Part shown: positions 1 to 10,022 of the stretch, piece by piece | Numbering within the stretch: the first letter of the stretch is position 1 | How the letters are laid out: each line of letters begins with the position of its first letter | From: Bifidobacterium breve DSM 20213 = JCM 1192 | GTDB taxonomy: Bacteria > Actinomycetota > Actinomycetes > Actinomycetales > Bifidobacteriaceae | DNA: 64,000 nt | NCBI RefSeq assembly: GCF_001025175.1 | Contig: NZ_AP012324.1 | Coordinates: 1 to 64,000 of the forward strand | Direction of reading: 5' to 3' | The notes under the pieces: model-generated | What the model was told of the DNA's origin: nothing | What the model saw: only the letters and a program-made list of their open reading frames with translations | Database searches by the model: none | Position numbers and translations under genes: made by a program

Positions 1-1467
1 ATGGTTGATGTTTCCGGTGACCCCACAATCGAAGCTGCCCATATTTGGTCAAACACACTTACCCTTCTTAAGCGCAACAGCACTCTGACCGCACGAGAGA
101 AGGGATGGCTTGAGGGAATAGTTCCTGAAGGTGTGTTCGGCTCAACCATCGTGCTGTGTGTGGATAACAATGACACACTGCAGGCCATTCAAGGCAATCT
201 CAACGAATCATTGTTGCAAGCACTGCACACCGCAACCGGTGAGAACATGTTCCCCGCGTTCAAAGTAGTGCCGCGCAGTGAACCGCAACCGGTCTCCCCT
301 TATCCAACGAATGCTTCGCCGACTCTCACTGATTTCGGCAAGGAACCGTATGGCGCGCCGGAACCTGTGATTCCTGCTGTTGAACAGCAGTTCTCTGTGC
401 CGCAGCAAAAAATGAATCGCGATCCGGAAACTCATCTCAATAAGAGTTTCACTTTCGATTCGTTTGTTCCCGGTGACTCTAATCGCTTCGCGCGAACTGT
501 TGCATTGGCTGTGGCAGAGGGATCAGGCCAGGATTTCAATCCGTTGTGTATTTATGGCGGTTCCGGTTTGGGCAAAACACATTTGCTCAACGCCATCGGC
601 AATTACGCCTTGGTAAAGGATCCCGGCCTGAAGGTTCGATACGTCACTTCCGAGGAATTCACCAACGACTTTATTGACGCTCTGCAAAATACCAATCAGA
701 GTCAAGGCCAGATAGCGGAATTCAACCGCCGATATCGCCAGGTAGATGTGCTGCTTATTGATGATATTCAGTTCCTAGGCGGCAAGGAAGCCACTCTGGA
801 TCAGTTCTTCCATACGTTCAATTCGCTGCATCAAGCGAATAAACGCATTGTCATTGCGTCTGATGTGGCTCCAAAAAACCTGAAAGGTTTTGAGGCTCGA
901 CTGATTTCCCGCTTTGAATCCGGCCTGACCGTGGATGTCAAGCCGCCGGATTTGGAGACACGTATCGCCATTCTGCGCATGATTGCCGCAATGAACGGAT
1001 CGAAGATTCCCAATGACGTTCTGGATCTTATTGCCGAACGTTTCACGGAGAATATACGTGAATTGGAAGGCGCGCTGACCCGCGTCACCGCCGTTGCCTC
1101 GCTGAGCAACCAGCCGGTGACCCGCGCTTTGGCGGAGCAAACGCTTCAAGACTTCTTTACCACCGATGTGGAAATCAAGCCCACCGACATCATCGGTCAA
1201 GTGGCAAAGTACTTCCACTTGACGTTTGAGGATATCGTCGGCTCATCACGTACCAAGAACGTGGTGATTCCCCGACAGATAGCCATGTATCTCGCTCGCG
1301 AGATGACCAGCATGAGCCTGATGGATATCGGCGAGGTGTTTGGAGGTCGCGATCACACTACGGTAATGCATGCTTGCACCCGTATTGGCGACAAAATGCA
1401 GCAGAAACAGGAAATCTATAACTACGTTATGGAACTGACTGTGCGTTTGAAGCAGAACGCAGACTGA
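1..1467 (+). CDS. dnaA: Chromosomal replication initiator protein DnaA
   Basis: Binds DnaA boxes and melts the origin to start chromosome replication. The 488-residue protein shows the family layout: N-terminal domain I (about 1-90), a proline-rich linker (about 90-145), an AAA+ domain with Walker A GGSGLGKT at 186-193 and Walker B LLIDDIQF at 251-258, and a C-terminal DNA-binding domain with the GGRDHTTV signature near 448. It lies directly upstream of a cluster of DnaA boxes and of dnaN, the standard actinobacterial order. The first base of the window is the A of the ATG, so no ribosome binding site can be seen and a slightly earlier in-frame start outside the window cannot be excluded. The coding frame is intact. 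Confidence 0.98.
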   Translation: MVDVSGDPTIEAAHIWSNTLTLLKRNSTLTAREKGWLEGIVPEGVFGSTIVLCVDNNDTLQAIQGNLNESLLQALHTATGENMFPAFKVVPRSEPQPVSPYPTNASPTLTDFGKEPYGAPEPVIPAVEQQFSVPQQKMNRDPETHLNKSFTFDSFVPGDSNRFARTVALAVAEGSGQDFNPLCIYGGSGLGKTHLLNAIGNYALVKDPGLKVRYVTSEEFTNDFIDALQNTNQSQGQIAEFNRRYRQVDVLLIDDIQFLGGKEATLDQFFHTFNSLHQANKRIVIASDVAPKNLKGFEARLISRFESGLTVDVKPPDLETRIAILRMIAAMNGSKIPNDVLDLIAERFTENIRELEGALTRVTAVASLSNQPVTRALAEQTLQDFFTTDVEIKPTDIIGQVAKYFHLTFEDIVGSSRTKNVVIPRQIAMYLAREMTSMSLMDIGEVFGGRDHTTVMHACTRIGDKMQQKQEIYNYVMELTVRLKQNAD

Positions 1468-1475
1468 GTATGCCT

Positions 1476-1504
1476 ATGGCTTCCTTTACGGGAGCCATTT
1501 TTTT
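1476..1504 (+). terminator. Intrinsic terminator of dnaA
   Basis: The stem ATGGCTTCC/GGGAGCCAT (one G-T pair) with a short loop is followed by a run of T and starts about ten bases after the dnaA stop codon. Confidence 0.8.
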
Positions 1505-1522
1505 ATATCTGCGCATATCCGA

Positions 1523-1607
1523 GAGAATCGTTCCTGAAGACCGATTTCGGCACTTTTTCAAACCGAGCCAGAAAAAGTGCCGAAAACCGTCCTCAGAATC
1601 GATTCTC
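1523..1607. repeat. Long imperfect palindrome between dnaA and oriC
   Basis: Inner arms TTCGGCACTTTTTC (1546-1559) and GAAAAAGTGCCGAA (1571-1584) are perfect. Outer arms GAGAATCG (1523-1530) and CGATTCTC (1600-1607) pair as well, with mismatches between. It may be a second terminator that shields oriC from dnaA transcription, or an origin structural element. Confidence 0.6.
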
Positions 1608-1900
1608 CTCGCCGATAATCATGTTCAACACGCCGTGCAAAGACCCAATAATCATGAAAGTTATCCACATAGTTGTTCACAAATGTGGGCAAACTCGGCG
1701 GATAACTCGTGGATTACCCACTATTTTTCGGTGGAAAATTGGTGCATAACATGGTCTTCTGTGTGGAAAACTTAACAATTGACTTTTTCCTGTGGATAAG
1801 TCGCCTATTTATCCACACGCTATACAGAAGTTATCCACAACACTCCCCAGTGGATAAGCCGTTACCGCAGTAGCCCTCCATCTACTTATCCACACTATCC
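1608..1900. other. oriC: Chromosomal replication origin (oriC) with DnaA-box cluster
   Basis: Perfect TTATCCACA boxes lie at 1661-1669, 1809-1817, 1831-1839 and 1886-1894 on the plus strand and at 1791-1799 on the minus strand. A one-mismatch box is at 1849-1857 (minus) and a weaker TTGTTCACA at 1673-1681. The cluster fills the dnaA-dnaN gap, the usual oriC site in actinobacteria. A(T)-rich stretches near 1720-1790 could be the unwinding element. The small open frame that crosses this region is not credible as a gene. Confidence 0.93.
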
Positions 1901-2043
1901 ACCGCACTTATTACGACGATTACTTACTTGCATACATAAGATCACCGTCATGGTGATAATCGGCCGCATCAAGCACGCAAGCAAAAGAACCAACCAACCG
2001 CTAGAATGTTCTTCAGCAAAACCGACGAAGGGAACAACCTGAC

Positions 2044-3167
2044 ATGAAAGTCGAAATCGATACCGCCGCATTGGCTGATGCCGTGGCCTGGACCTCCCGC
2101 GTCATTGACGCTCGTCCCTCCAACCCAATTCTCGCTGGCGTAAAACTTGAAGCCATTGACGGCACCCTGCAGTTCTCTGCATTCAATTACGAGATTTCCG
2201 CTCGTCACCACATCGAAGCTGGTGTTGATGAAGTCGGTTCCGCTCTGGTTCTGGGCAAGCTTCTGGCTGATATCACCAAGTCGCTGCGTTCCGAAAAAAC
2301 CTACCTGACCACCGATGGCTCCACGCTAACCATCACCTCTGGCAAGTCGAAGTTCACGTTGCAGCTCATGCCCGATGCCGAATACCCTGATTTGCCGGTT
2401 GTGCCGCCTATGCTCGGCCAAGTTGATGCCCAAACTTTCGTCCAAGCCGTGAACCAGGCATCCGTCGCCGTCTCCCGCGAAGAAAACCGTCCGGTACTGA
2501 CCGGCGTGCGCATGCAGTTCCAGGACGACAAAGTCATCATGACCTCCACCGACCGCTTCCGTTTGGCTCGTGCCGCGTTCACCTGGACCCCGCAAGACGC
2601 CAATGTGGACACCATCACCCTAGTGCGTGGCTCTTTGCTCAAGGACGTGGCTCGTTCTCTGGACGAACACCAGAACATCCGCCTTGATTTCGATGCCGAT
2701 AACCCCACGTTGCTCGGTTTGAAAATGCCGGTCGCGTATCCACTTCGCAGCTCATCGACGGTGAGTTCCCGGCTGTCGACCGCTTGTTCGCCGATGAATA
2801 CCCGATTCAGGCCGTAGTGAACAAACAAGATCTGCTTGACGCCATTAGCCGTGTGGCTCTAGTCGCCGAGCGCAACGCCCCGATCCGCATGATGTTCACC
2901 GGCCAGGAGCTCGCCTTGTCCGCCGGTTCCGCCGACGAAGCGCAAGCCAATGAAACACTCGATATCGATATGGATGGCGACGAAATCACCGTGGCATTCA
3001 ACCCGTCCTACCTCAAGGAAGGTTTGTCCGCGATTGCCGAGCCGTTTGTACGCATCAAGATGACCACGCCGGTCAAGCCGGTGGAATTCAACGGGCAGCA
3101 GGAAGCCGATTCCGATGAATCGATGGACTACCGCTACCTGCTGGTGCCGATGCGCTTTAACAGCTGA
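2044..3167 (+). pseudogene. dnaN: DNA polymerase III beta sliding clamp, single-base frameshift
   Basis: The clamp tethers DNA polymerase III to its template and is essential. The first frame (from ATG 2044, after a GGGAACAACCTGAC leader) gives good DnaN sequence up to the codons ATG CCG at 2725-2730, then goes out of frame and stops at 2817. The second frame continues DnaN (VDRLFADEYPIQAVVNKQ, then to the C-terminal YRYLLVPMRFNS) and stops at 3167. Adding one G after 2730 restores an unbroken reading of 374 residues, the normal length. Because the gene is essential and both halves look well conserved, a sequencing or assembly error is more likely than real inactivation; programmed frameshifting is not suggested by any slippery heptamer there. 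recF follows after 24 bases. Confidence 0.93.
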
Positions 3168-3191
3168 CGCAGAATCTCTCACATACTGCAC

Positions 3192-4349
3192 ATGCATATC
3201 TCCCGTCTTGCACTCGACCACTACCGCTCATGGAGCCAGGTAGTGGTCGATTTCGTACCAGGAGTCAATATCCTGGTCGGCAAGAACGGCTTGGGCAAAA
3301 CCAATCTGGTGGAGGCCGTTGAAGTGCTCTCCACCGGAGCTAGTCATCGTGCCTCCAGCATGCTGCCGCTTATCGAACGCGGCCAAACCACTGCCACTAT
3401 TCGCGCCAACGTAGTAGACGACGATGGGCAAAGCACCACGTATGAGGCATCGATTCATGCTCGCGGCGCGAATCGGGCACGCATCAATTCAGGAACCTCG
3501 CTCTATTTACGCGATATCATCGGCCGCATTCCCAGCGTTTCGTTTACTCCTGAAGACCAGAGATTGGTATCGGGTGATCCTGGTGCCCGGCGAACGTTGC
3601 TCAACCAAGCCGGAGCCCTGCTGGAACCCGGCTATATGCAGTCGTTGCATCAATTCACACGCATCGGCAAGCAGCGCGCCACATTGCTGAAGCAGCTTGG
3701 CGCCAGCGCGAATACTGGGCAACCGGTGGATGCCGTATTAAGCGGTTTGGAAATATGGACCGGACAGTTTATCGAAGCAGGTGTGGAACTGACCCGTATG
3801 CGTGCGAGAGTCATCGACTTGCTGGCTGAGCCGTTTGCCGCGCTGTACGCTGAGTTGACTGGCAACGATGACACCGTCAGCCTGACGTATGCGCCGTCAT
3901 TTGACGAAGTGCTGATGCAAGACGATCCACGATTGAGCATCAGTGAACATTTCCAGCGCATCTACCCTGGAGAAGTGGCTCGAGGCGTCAATCTTATCGG
4001 CCCTCAACGTGACGATTTGACCCTGAATCTTGCTGATATGCCAGCCCGCGAATTCGCCTCGAACGGCGAGATGTGGACCATGGCGCTGGCCTTGAAAATG
4101 GCGCTATTCCAAGTGATACGCCAGAGATTGGGCCTTAAGCCCATCGTTATCCTTGATGATGTGTTCGCCCAGCTTGACGACAACCGTCGTACCCAGATTC
4201 TGGATTTTGCGCGCCGGCAAGATCAGGTGCTTATCACCGTGGCGTCAGAAGGCGATGTGCCCACGCATGAATCGGACAATGTGCTTGATATTGCGCAATT
4301 GATGCCATCCGCCGCGCAGTCTGGGGGCGGGAGCGAGACACAATCATGA
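3192..4349 (+). CDS. recF: DNA replication and repair protein RecF
   Basis: RecF is an SMC-like ATPase that helps load RecA at gaps with RecO and RecR. The 385-residue protein has Walker A GKNGLGKT at 30-37 inside the typical N-terminus (MHISRLALDHYRSW), a signature region GPQRDDL near 273 and a Walker B motif ILDDVFAQLDD near 320. Length and motifs fit a complete actinobacterial RecF. The stop codon overlaps the start of the next gene as ATGA, so the two are probably translationally coupled. Confidence 0.97.
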   Translation: MHISRLALDHYRSWSQVVVDFVPGVNILVGKNGLGKTNLVEAVEVLSTGASHRASSMLPLIERGQTTATIRANVVDDDGQSTTYEASIHARGANRARINSGTSLYLRDIIGRIPSVSFTPEDQRLVSGDPGARRTLLNQAGALLEPGYMQSLHQFTRIGKQRATLLKQLGASANTGQPVDAVLSGLEIWTGQFIEAGVELTRMRARVIDLLAEPFAALYAELTGNDDTVSLTYAPSFDEVLMQDDPRLSISEHFQRIYPGEVARGVNLIGPQRDDLTLNLADMPAREFASNGEMWTMALALKMALFQVIRQRLGLKPIVILDDVFAQLDDNRRTQILDFARRQDQVLITVASEGDVPTHESDNVLDIAQLMPSAAQSGGGSETQS

Positions 4350-4816
4350 AGCCTCCCATTGCCTGTCAGCTGCATGTGGACGAAACCAAACTACCCGCAG
4401 AAATATTTGAACGTCTCTCTCACCGCGGGGCGATACTGAAAGACCGACGCCGCAGACGCGAGGAAGCCTTTGAGAACTTCGGCAAGCCCGGCCGTGATCC
4501 GGCCGAGTTGGGCAGCGTGATGAGCTCAATCGCAGGCGGTGGCGTATGGGCTGCGAACATGAAATTGGCGCAATTGCGCAACCATTGGGATCAGGTGGTA
4601 GGCGAGGCAATCGCCAATCATTCGGCAGTCGCTGATTTCACCGATGGAGTCTTGACTATTCGTGCCGAATCCACAGTGTGGGCCACTCAACTGACCTATT
4701 TGATTCCGCAACTGACCGATACCATTCGCAGGAATCTCAAAGGACTGACCATCAACGAAATCAGAGTCACCGGTCCGGCGGTCGGATACAGCCGGAAATG
4801 GGCCCGGCGTCGATAA
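4346..4816 (+). CDS. DUF721 (DciA-like) protein
   Basis: This 156-residue protein has the DUF721 core in its C-terminal half (LAQLRNHWDQVVGEAIANHS, then the beta-rich LTIRAESTVWATQLTYLIPQL segment). DUF721 includes DciA, the ancestral loader/operator of the replicative helicase in bacteria without DnaC, and a copy between recF and gyrB is standard in actinobacteria. It overlaps recF by four bases. The role in helicase loading is inferred from the family, not shown here. Confidence 0.9.
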   Translation: MKPPIACQLHVDETKLPAEIFERLSHRGAILKDRRRRREEAFENFGKPGRDPAELGSVMSSIAGGGVWAANMKLAQLRNHWDQVVGEAIANHSAVADFTDGVLTIRAESTVWATQLTYLIPQLTDTIRRNLKGLTINEIRVTGPAVGYSRKWARRR

Positions 4817-4998
4817 CACCCTAGAATAGGGGAAATTCGTAGAAGCCCTGCTATGGCGCTCGTCGTAGTAGACGAGTAGAATCACATGCAATATGGTCAA
4901 ATGGCTGGAAGAGCCCTTTACGGGCCTCATAAGCCATATCGCCTCTGCAAATGACCTTCATTACAGAGGTTGACCCCGTAGTCACGGAAGGAAGCCTG

Positions 4999-7089
4999 TT
5001 GGCAGAAGAAACCAGCAAAGAGGAGCAGCTGAAGGCGGCTGCGGAACGCATCAACAATGCGGAATTGACCGAAGGCGAGCTTGACGAATCCATGGCTCCC
5101 GAGCATTATGAGGCCTCTGACCTTCGAGTGCTTGAAGGTCTTGAAGCCGTGCGTATCCGTCCAGGTATGTACATCGGCTCCACCGGTCCGCGTGGTTTGC
5201 ACCACTTGGTCTACGAAATCGTCGATAACTCGGTCGATGAGGCGCTGGCTGGATATGCCAGCCATATTGAAGTCACTATCCTGCCGGACAACGGTATCCG
5301 CGTGGTGGACGATGGCCGAGGCATTCCGGTTGATGAGGTTCCTGGCGAAGGCGTCTCCGGTGTTGAAACCGTGATGACCAAGCTGCACGCCGGCGGCAAG
5401 TTTGGTGGCGGCGGCTACGCGGTGTCCGGCGGTCTGCACGGCGTGGGCATCTCCGTGGTGAACGCCCTGTCCACTCACGTGGACATCGAAGTGCGCCGTC
5501 AGGGCTTCCACTGGACCCAGACTTATGTCGACCAACATCCGGTTGCGCCGCTGAAACAGGGCGAGCCGATGGCCGAGGACGAATCCACCGGTACATCCGT
5601 GACCTTCTGGGCCGACCCGAAGATCTTTGAAACCACCATCTATGATTTCGAGACGTTGCGTTCCCGCTTCCAACAGATGGCCTTCCTGAACAAGGGCCTG
5701 AAGCTTAGCCTGACTGACGAACGCGTCACTGACCAGGCCGGCGACGAAGTGGCCGGCGACGCCGAAGGCGAGCCCGGTGAGAAGCACCAAACCGTCACCT
5801 ACCAGTACCTCAACGGCATCAAGGATTACGTCGACTACCTGGTCAAGGTGCGCAAGGCCACACCGGTGGAAGAGGATGTCATCAGCTTCGAGGCCGAAGA
5901 CCTCAAGCTCGGCATTTCCGCTGAACTCGCCATGCAGTGGACTACCGCCTACTCCGAGGCTGTGCACACCTTTGCGAACACGATTTCCACCACTGAAGGC
6001 GGCACCCACGAGGAGGGCTTCCGTGCGGCACTGACCTCGCTGGTCAACCGTTACGCGCGTGACAAGGCCATCCTCAAAGACAAGGACGAGAACCTGTCCG
6101 GCGACGACGTGCGTGAAGGCCTGACGGCCGTGATCTCCGTCAAACTCACCAACCCGCAGTTCGAAGGCCAGACCAAGACCAAGCTCGGCAACTCCGAAGC
6201 CAAGACCTTTGTGCAGCGCGTGATGACCGACAAGCTCGGCGACTGGTTCGACGCCCACCCTGCCGAGGCCAAGAACATCATTCAGAAGGCCATCGAAGCC
6301 TCCCGCGCCCGTCTGGCCGCCAAGAAGGCCCGCGAAAACACCCGCCGCAAGTCCATCTTCGAGTCCGCCGGCATGCCCGACAAGCTCAAGGACTGCCAGT
6401 CCTCCAACCCGGAAGAGTGCGAGCTGTTCATCGTGGAGGGTGATTCCGCAGGCGGTTCCGCCATTCAGGGCCGCAACCCGATCACACAGGCCATCCTTCC
6501 GCTGCGAGGCAAGATCCTCAACACCGAACGTGCCAGCCTGGACCGTATGATGAAGTCCGACACCATCGAATCGCTGATCACCGCGGTCGGTGGTGGCTAC
6601 GGCGAAGACTTCGACATCTCCAAGGTGCGCTATCACAAGGTCATCATCATGGCCGATGCCGATGTGGACGGTGCGCATATCGCCACCCTGAACCTGACGC
6701 TGTTCTTCCGCTACATGCGTCCGATGATCACCGCCGGTTACGTGTACGTGGCCATGCCGCCGCTGTACCGCTTGAAGTGGACCAAGGGTCCGCACGACTT
6801 CGTGTACACCGACGCTGAGCGTGACCGTGTGCTTGCCGAAGGCAAGGCCAACGGTCGCCAGCTGCCCAAGGGCGAAGGCATTCAGCGCTACAAGGGTCTG
6901 GGCGAGATGAGCTATCAGGAGCTGTGGGAAACCACCATGGATCCCGAACACCGCATTCTGAAGCAGGTACACATCGAGGATGCGGCCGCAGCCGACGAGA
7001 CCTTCTCGATGCTGATGGGCGACGAAGTGGAGCCGCGCCGCCTCTTCATCCAGCGCAACGCCAAGAACGTGCGTTGGATCGACGCGTAA
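4999..7089 (+). CDS. gyrB: DNA gyrase subunit B
   Basis: ATPase subunit of gyrase, which introduces negative supercoils. It has the GHKL ATPase (VDNSVDEALAG; GVGISVVNALS), the transducer domain and the TOPRIM domain (VEGDSAGGSA; DADVDGAHI), ending in the conserved QRYKGLGEM region. I place the start at TTG 4999, not at the in-frame ATG 4951: a GGAAGGAAG Shine-Dalgarno sequence lies at 4986-4994, ATG 4951 has none, and the resulting N-terminus MAEET matches MADET of the GTG-started gyrA next door. The ATG would add 16 residues. The gene is complete, about 696 residues from the TTG. Confidence 0.96.
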   Translation: MAEETSKEEQLKAAAERINNAELTEGELDESMAPEHYEASDLRVLEGLEAVRIRPGMYIGSTGPRGLHHLVYEIVDNSVDEALAGYASHIEVTILPDNGIRVVDDGRGIPVDEVPGEGVSGVETVMTKLHAGGKFGGGGYAVSGGLHGVGISVVNALSTHVDIEVRRQGFHWTQTYVDQHPVAPLKQGEPMAEDESTGTSVTFWADPKIFETTIYDFETLRSRFQQMAFLNKGLKLSLTDERVTDQAGDEVAGDAEGEPGEKHQTVTYQYLNGIKDYVDYLVKVRKATPVEEDVISFEAEDLKLGISAELAMQWTTAYSEAVHTFANTISTTEGGTHEEGFRAALTSLVNRYARDKAILKDKDENLSGDDVREGLTAVISVKLTNPQFEGQTKTKLGNSEAKTFVQRVMTDKLGDWFDAHPAEAKNIIQKAIEASRARLAAKKARENTRRKSIFESAGMPDKLKDCQSSNPEECELFIVEGDSAGGSAIQGRNPITQAILPLRGKILNTERASLDRMMKSDTIESLITAVGGGYGEDFDISKVRYHKVIIMADADVDGAHIATLNLTLFFRYMRPMITAGYVYVAMPPLYRLKWTKGPHDFVYTDAERDRVLAEGKANGRQLPKGEGIQRYKGLGEMSYQELWETTMDPEHRILKQVHIEDAAAADETFSMLMGDEVEPRRLFIQRNAKNVRWIDA

Positions 7090-7095
7090 AGGAAT

Positions 7096-7111
7096 CCTCC
7101 GCAAGCGGAGG
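7096..7111 (+). terminator. Hairpin directly after gyrB
   Basis: CCTCCGC-AA-GCGGAGG seven bases after the gyrB stop. There is no long T-run, so it may be an RNA-stability hairpin or a weak terminator. Confidence 0.45.
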
Positions 7112-7123
7112 ACACAATTCCTT

Positions 7124-7238
7124 GGCTCCCCTCTTTGAGGGGAGCTGTCGAACGCAGTGAGACTGAGGGGAGCAGTCACTGCGACATGGACTCCCCTCGG
7201 TCAGCTTTGCTGACAGCTCCCCCTCAGAGAGGGGAGCC
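7124..7238. repeat. REP-like palindromic repeat between gyrB and gyrA
   Basis: A nested imperfect palindrome built on GGCTCCCCTC/GAGGGGAGCC: the left half is 7124-7172 and the right half 7192-7238, each able to fold alone. Related shorter versions occur at 10593-10631, 23991-24017, 45017-45036 and 52686-52713, so this is a dispersed intergenic repeat family in the genome. Confidence 0.75.
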
Positions 7239-7263
7239 AGATAGGACTAAAGGAACGGTATAA

Positions 7264-9954
7264 GTGGCAGACGAAACAAACAACACCGGTGACGAACAGT
7301 TCACCCCGGATGGCTCGATGGAGCCGTTGAGCCCGCAGGAAGCGGACACCACTGACTACGGTCTGATGGAAAGCGGCGAACGCATCCAGCGCAAGGATTT
7401 GCAGCAGGAGATGCGCGAATCCTACCTAGCCTACGCCCTTTCCGTCATCGTGGAACGTGCTCTGCCGGACGTGCGCGACGGCATGAAACCCGTGCACCGC
7501 CGTGTGATCTACGCGATGTACGACGGCGGCTATCGCCCCGACCGCGGCTACAACAAGTGCTCCCGCGTGGTCGGCGACGTCATGGGTAAATACCATCCGC
7601 ACGGCGACTCCGCCATCTATGACACTTTGGTGCGCATGGCCCAGTCCTGGTCGATGCGCAACCTGCTCGTCGACGGTCAGGGTAACTTCGGTTCCCCTGG
7701 CGACGACCCTGCCGCCGCCATGCGTTACACCGAATGCCGCATGGCCCCGCTGGCCATGGAAATGGTGCGCGACATCGACAAGGACACCGTCGACTTCGTG
7801 CCCAACTACGACGGCAAAACCCAGGAACCGACTGTATTGCCGGCCCGCTTCCCGAACCTGCTGGTCAACGGCTCCGCCGGCATCGCCGTGGGTATGGCCA
7901 CCAATATTCCGCCGCACAACATGCGCGAGGTGGCCGAAGGCGTGCACTGGGCGCTTGAGCATCCGGACGCCAGCCGCGAAGAGCTGCTGGAAAACCTGAT
8001 TCGCATCATCAAGGGACCGGACTTCCCCACCGGCGCCACCATCCTCGGTCACAAGGGCATCGAACAGGCCTACCGCACCGGCCGTGGCCTCATCACTATG
8101 CGTGCCGTGGTCAACACTGAGGAGATCAACGGCCGCATGTGCCTGGTGGTCACCGAGCTGCCGTACCAGGTCAACCCGGATCGTCTGGTCGTCTCCATTC
8201 GTGAGGCCGTGCGCGACGGCAAGATTCAGGGCATCGCCGACATGCGCGACGAAACCTCCGGCCGTACAGGCCAGCGCCTCGTATTGGTGCTGAAGCGTGA
8301 CGCCGTGCCGAAGGTGGTGCTGAACAACCTGTACAAGCACTCCCAGCTGCAGCAGACCTTCGGTGCCAACATGCTGGCCCTGGTCGACGGCGTGCCGCGC
8401 ACGCTGAGCCTGGACGCCTTCATCCGCCATTGGGTGAACCACCAGCTCGACGTGATCGCCCGCCGTACCGCATACCTGAAGCGTGAAGCCGAGGAACGCG
8501 ACCACATCCTGCAGGGCTACCTCAAGGCTCTCGACATGCTGGACGAGGTCATCGCCCTGATCCGAGCCTCCGAAGACACCGATACCGCCCGTACCGGTTT
8601 GATGGAGCTTCTGGACATCGATCAGGTGCAGGCCGATGCCATCCTAGCCATGCAGCTGCGCACGCTGACCCGCATGAACCGCGACAAGATCGTGGCCGAA
8701 CACGAGGAATTGCAGCGCAAGATCGCCGACTACATCGACATTCTTGCCAAGCCGGAACGCCAACGCAAGATCATCGGTGACGAACTCGACGAGATTGTGG
8801 GCAAGTACGGTGACGAACGCCGTACCAAGATCCTGCCGTTCTCCGGTGAGATGAACGTCGAAGACCTGATCGCCGAAGAGAACGTGGTGGTCACCGTGAC
8901 CCACTCCGGCTTCATCAAGCGCACCAAGGCCGACGAATACCGCGCCCAGCACCGTGGCGGCAAGGGCATCAAGGGTACCAAGCTGCGCGAGGACGACGTG
9001 GTGGATCACTTCTTCCTGACCTCCACGCACAACTGGCTGCTGTTCTTCACGAACAAGGGTCGCGTCTACCGCATCAAGGCCTATGAGCTGCCCGAGGGTT
9101 CTCGTGATTCCAAGGGCCAGCACGTGGCTAACCTGCTGCAATTCGCGCCCGACGAGTCCATCCAGGCCGTGCTGTCCATCCCGAACTACGAGGTGGCCAA
9201 GTATCTGGTGCTCGCTACCCGTTCCGGCAAGGTCAAGAAGACCCCGCTGGCCGAGTACGACTCCCCGCGTCAGGGCGGCCTCATCGCCGTGCGCCTGATG
9301 GCCGACGAGAATGGCGAGAATGCCGACGAGCTGATCGGTGCCGCGCTGTGCAACGCCGAGGATGACATCATCTTGGTCTCCAAGCTCGGCATGAGCCTGA
9401 AGTTCCAGGCCAACGATGAGCAGCTGCGCCCGATGGGTCGTCAGACTGCCGGTGTGCAGGGCATGAAGTTCCGCGAGGGCGACGAGCTACTGGCCATGGA
9501 TGTGGTATGGGGCGACTCCGACAAGGATCTGTTCGTAGTGACCAACGAAGGCTTCGCCAAGCGTACGGCCATCAGCGAATACCGCCTGCAGGGCCGTAAC
9601 GGCCTGGGCATCAAGGCCGTGCAGCTGGTCGAAGGCCGCGGCTCTCTGGTCGGCGCGCTCGTGGTGTCCGAAGACGATCAGGTCATGGCCATCATGAAGT
9701 CCGGCAAGGTGATTCGTTCCAACGTGGACGAGGTCAAGCGCACCGGGCGCAACACCCAGGGTGTTACCTTCGCCAAGCCTGATAAGGGCGACGAAATCCT
9801 TTCCATCGCACGCAACGAAGAAAAGGATGACCCCGAAGAGGAGGTCGCCGACAACGGCACTGCCGAAGCAGGCCAGTCCCCCGCCGAACCGGTGAACGAG
9901 TCCAACGAGACCGCACAATCCGGTGAGAATGTGAACAACGTGGACGAGGCGTGA
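7264..9954 (+). CDS. gyrA: DNA gyrase subunit A
   Basis: Breakage-reunion subunit of gyrase, 896 residues, GTG start with an AAAGGAAC ribosome binding site. The catalytic tyrosine is Y155 in AMRYTECRM. The quinolone-determining stretch reads [10 protein letters not shown] (111-120) with Ser116 and Asp120, the wild-type residues at the positions equivalent to E. coli 83 and 87. The GyrA-box is HRGGKGIKG. The C-terminal tail (after about residue 850) is acidic and low in complexity, as in other bifidobacteria. It is separated from gyrB only by a REP-like repeat. Confidence 0.98.
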   Translation: MADETNNTGDEQFTPDGSMEPLSPQEADTTDYGLMESGERIQRKDLQQEMRESYLAYALSVIVERALPDVRDGMKPVHRRVIYAMYDGGYRPDRGYNKCSRVVGDVMGKYHPHGDSAIYDTLVRMAQSWSMRNLLVDGQGNFGSPGDDPAAAMRYTECRMAPLAMEMVRDIDKDTVDFVPNYDGKTQEPTVLPARFPNLLVNGSAGIAVGMATNIPPHNMREVAEGVHWALEHPDASREELLENLIRIIKGPDFPTGATILGHKGIEQAYRTGRGLITMRAVVNTEEINGRMCLVVTELPYQVNPDRLVVSIREAVRDGKIQGIADMRDETSGRTGQRLVLVLKRDAVPKVVLNNLYKHSQLQQTFGANMLALVDGVPRTLSLDAFIRHWVNHQLDVIARRTAYLKREAEERDHILQGYLKALDMLDEVIALIRASEDTDTARTGLMELLDIDQVQADAILAMQLRTLTRMNRDKIVAEHEELQRKIADYIDILAKPERQRKIIGDELDEIVGKYGDERRTKILPFSGEMNVEDLIAEENVVVTVTHSGFIKRTKADEYRAQHRGGKGIKGTKLREDDVVDHFFLTSTHNWLLFFTNKGRVYRIKAYELPEGSRDSKGQHVANLLQFAPDESIQAVLSIPNYEVAKYLVLATRSGKVKKTPLAEYDSPRQGGLIAVRLMADENGENADELIGAALCNAEDDIILVSKLGMSLKFQANDEQLRPMGRQTAGVQGMKFREGDELLAMDVVWGDSDKDLFVVTNEGFAKRTAISEYRLQGRNGLGIKAVQLVEGRGSLVGALVVSEDDQVMAIMKSGKVIRSNVDEVKRTGRNTQGVTFAKPDKGDEILSIARNEEKDDPEEEVADNGTAEAGQSPAEPVNESNETAQSGENVNNVDEA

Positions 9955-9969
9955 GCCGAGTCCCGAAAG

Positions 9970-10003
9970 GCTGGTAGCCTCACTAACAGCAGAGGCTACC
10001 AGC
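9970..10003. repeat. Hairpin between gyrA and the DUF3566 gene
   Basis: A perfect 12-bp stem GCTGGTAGCCTC / GAGGCTACCAGC with a ten-base loop and no T-run. It may act as an attenuator or processing hairpin, because the next gene starts 19 bases later with a TAAGGAGAAAC ribosome binding site. Confidence 0.6.
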
Positions 10004-10022
10004 AGGCTCTTAAGGAGAAACG

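Noticed and set aside
1470..1775. A 101-codon open frame after dnaA
   Set aside because: It runs through the terminator, the palindrome and the first DnaA boxes of oriC, has no ribosome binding site and no family features.
4927..7179. A 750-codon open frame antisense to gyrB
   Set aside because: It is a shadow of the GC-rich third positions of gyrB; its composition (Gly, His, Val-rich) and lack of motifs are typical of such shadows.
7585..7650. Quinolone-resistance changes in gyrA
   Set aside because: The critical residues are the sensitive type (Ser116 and Asp120).
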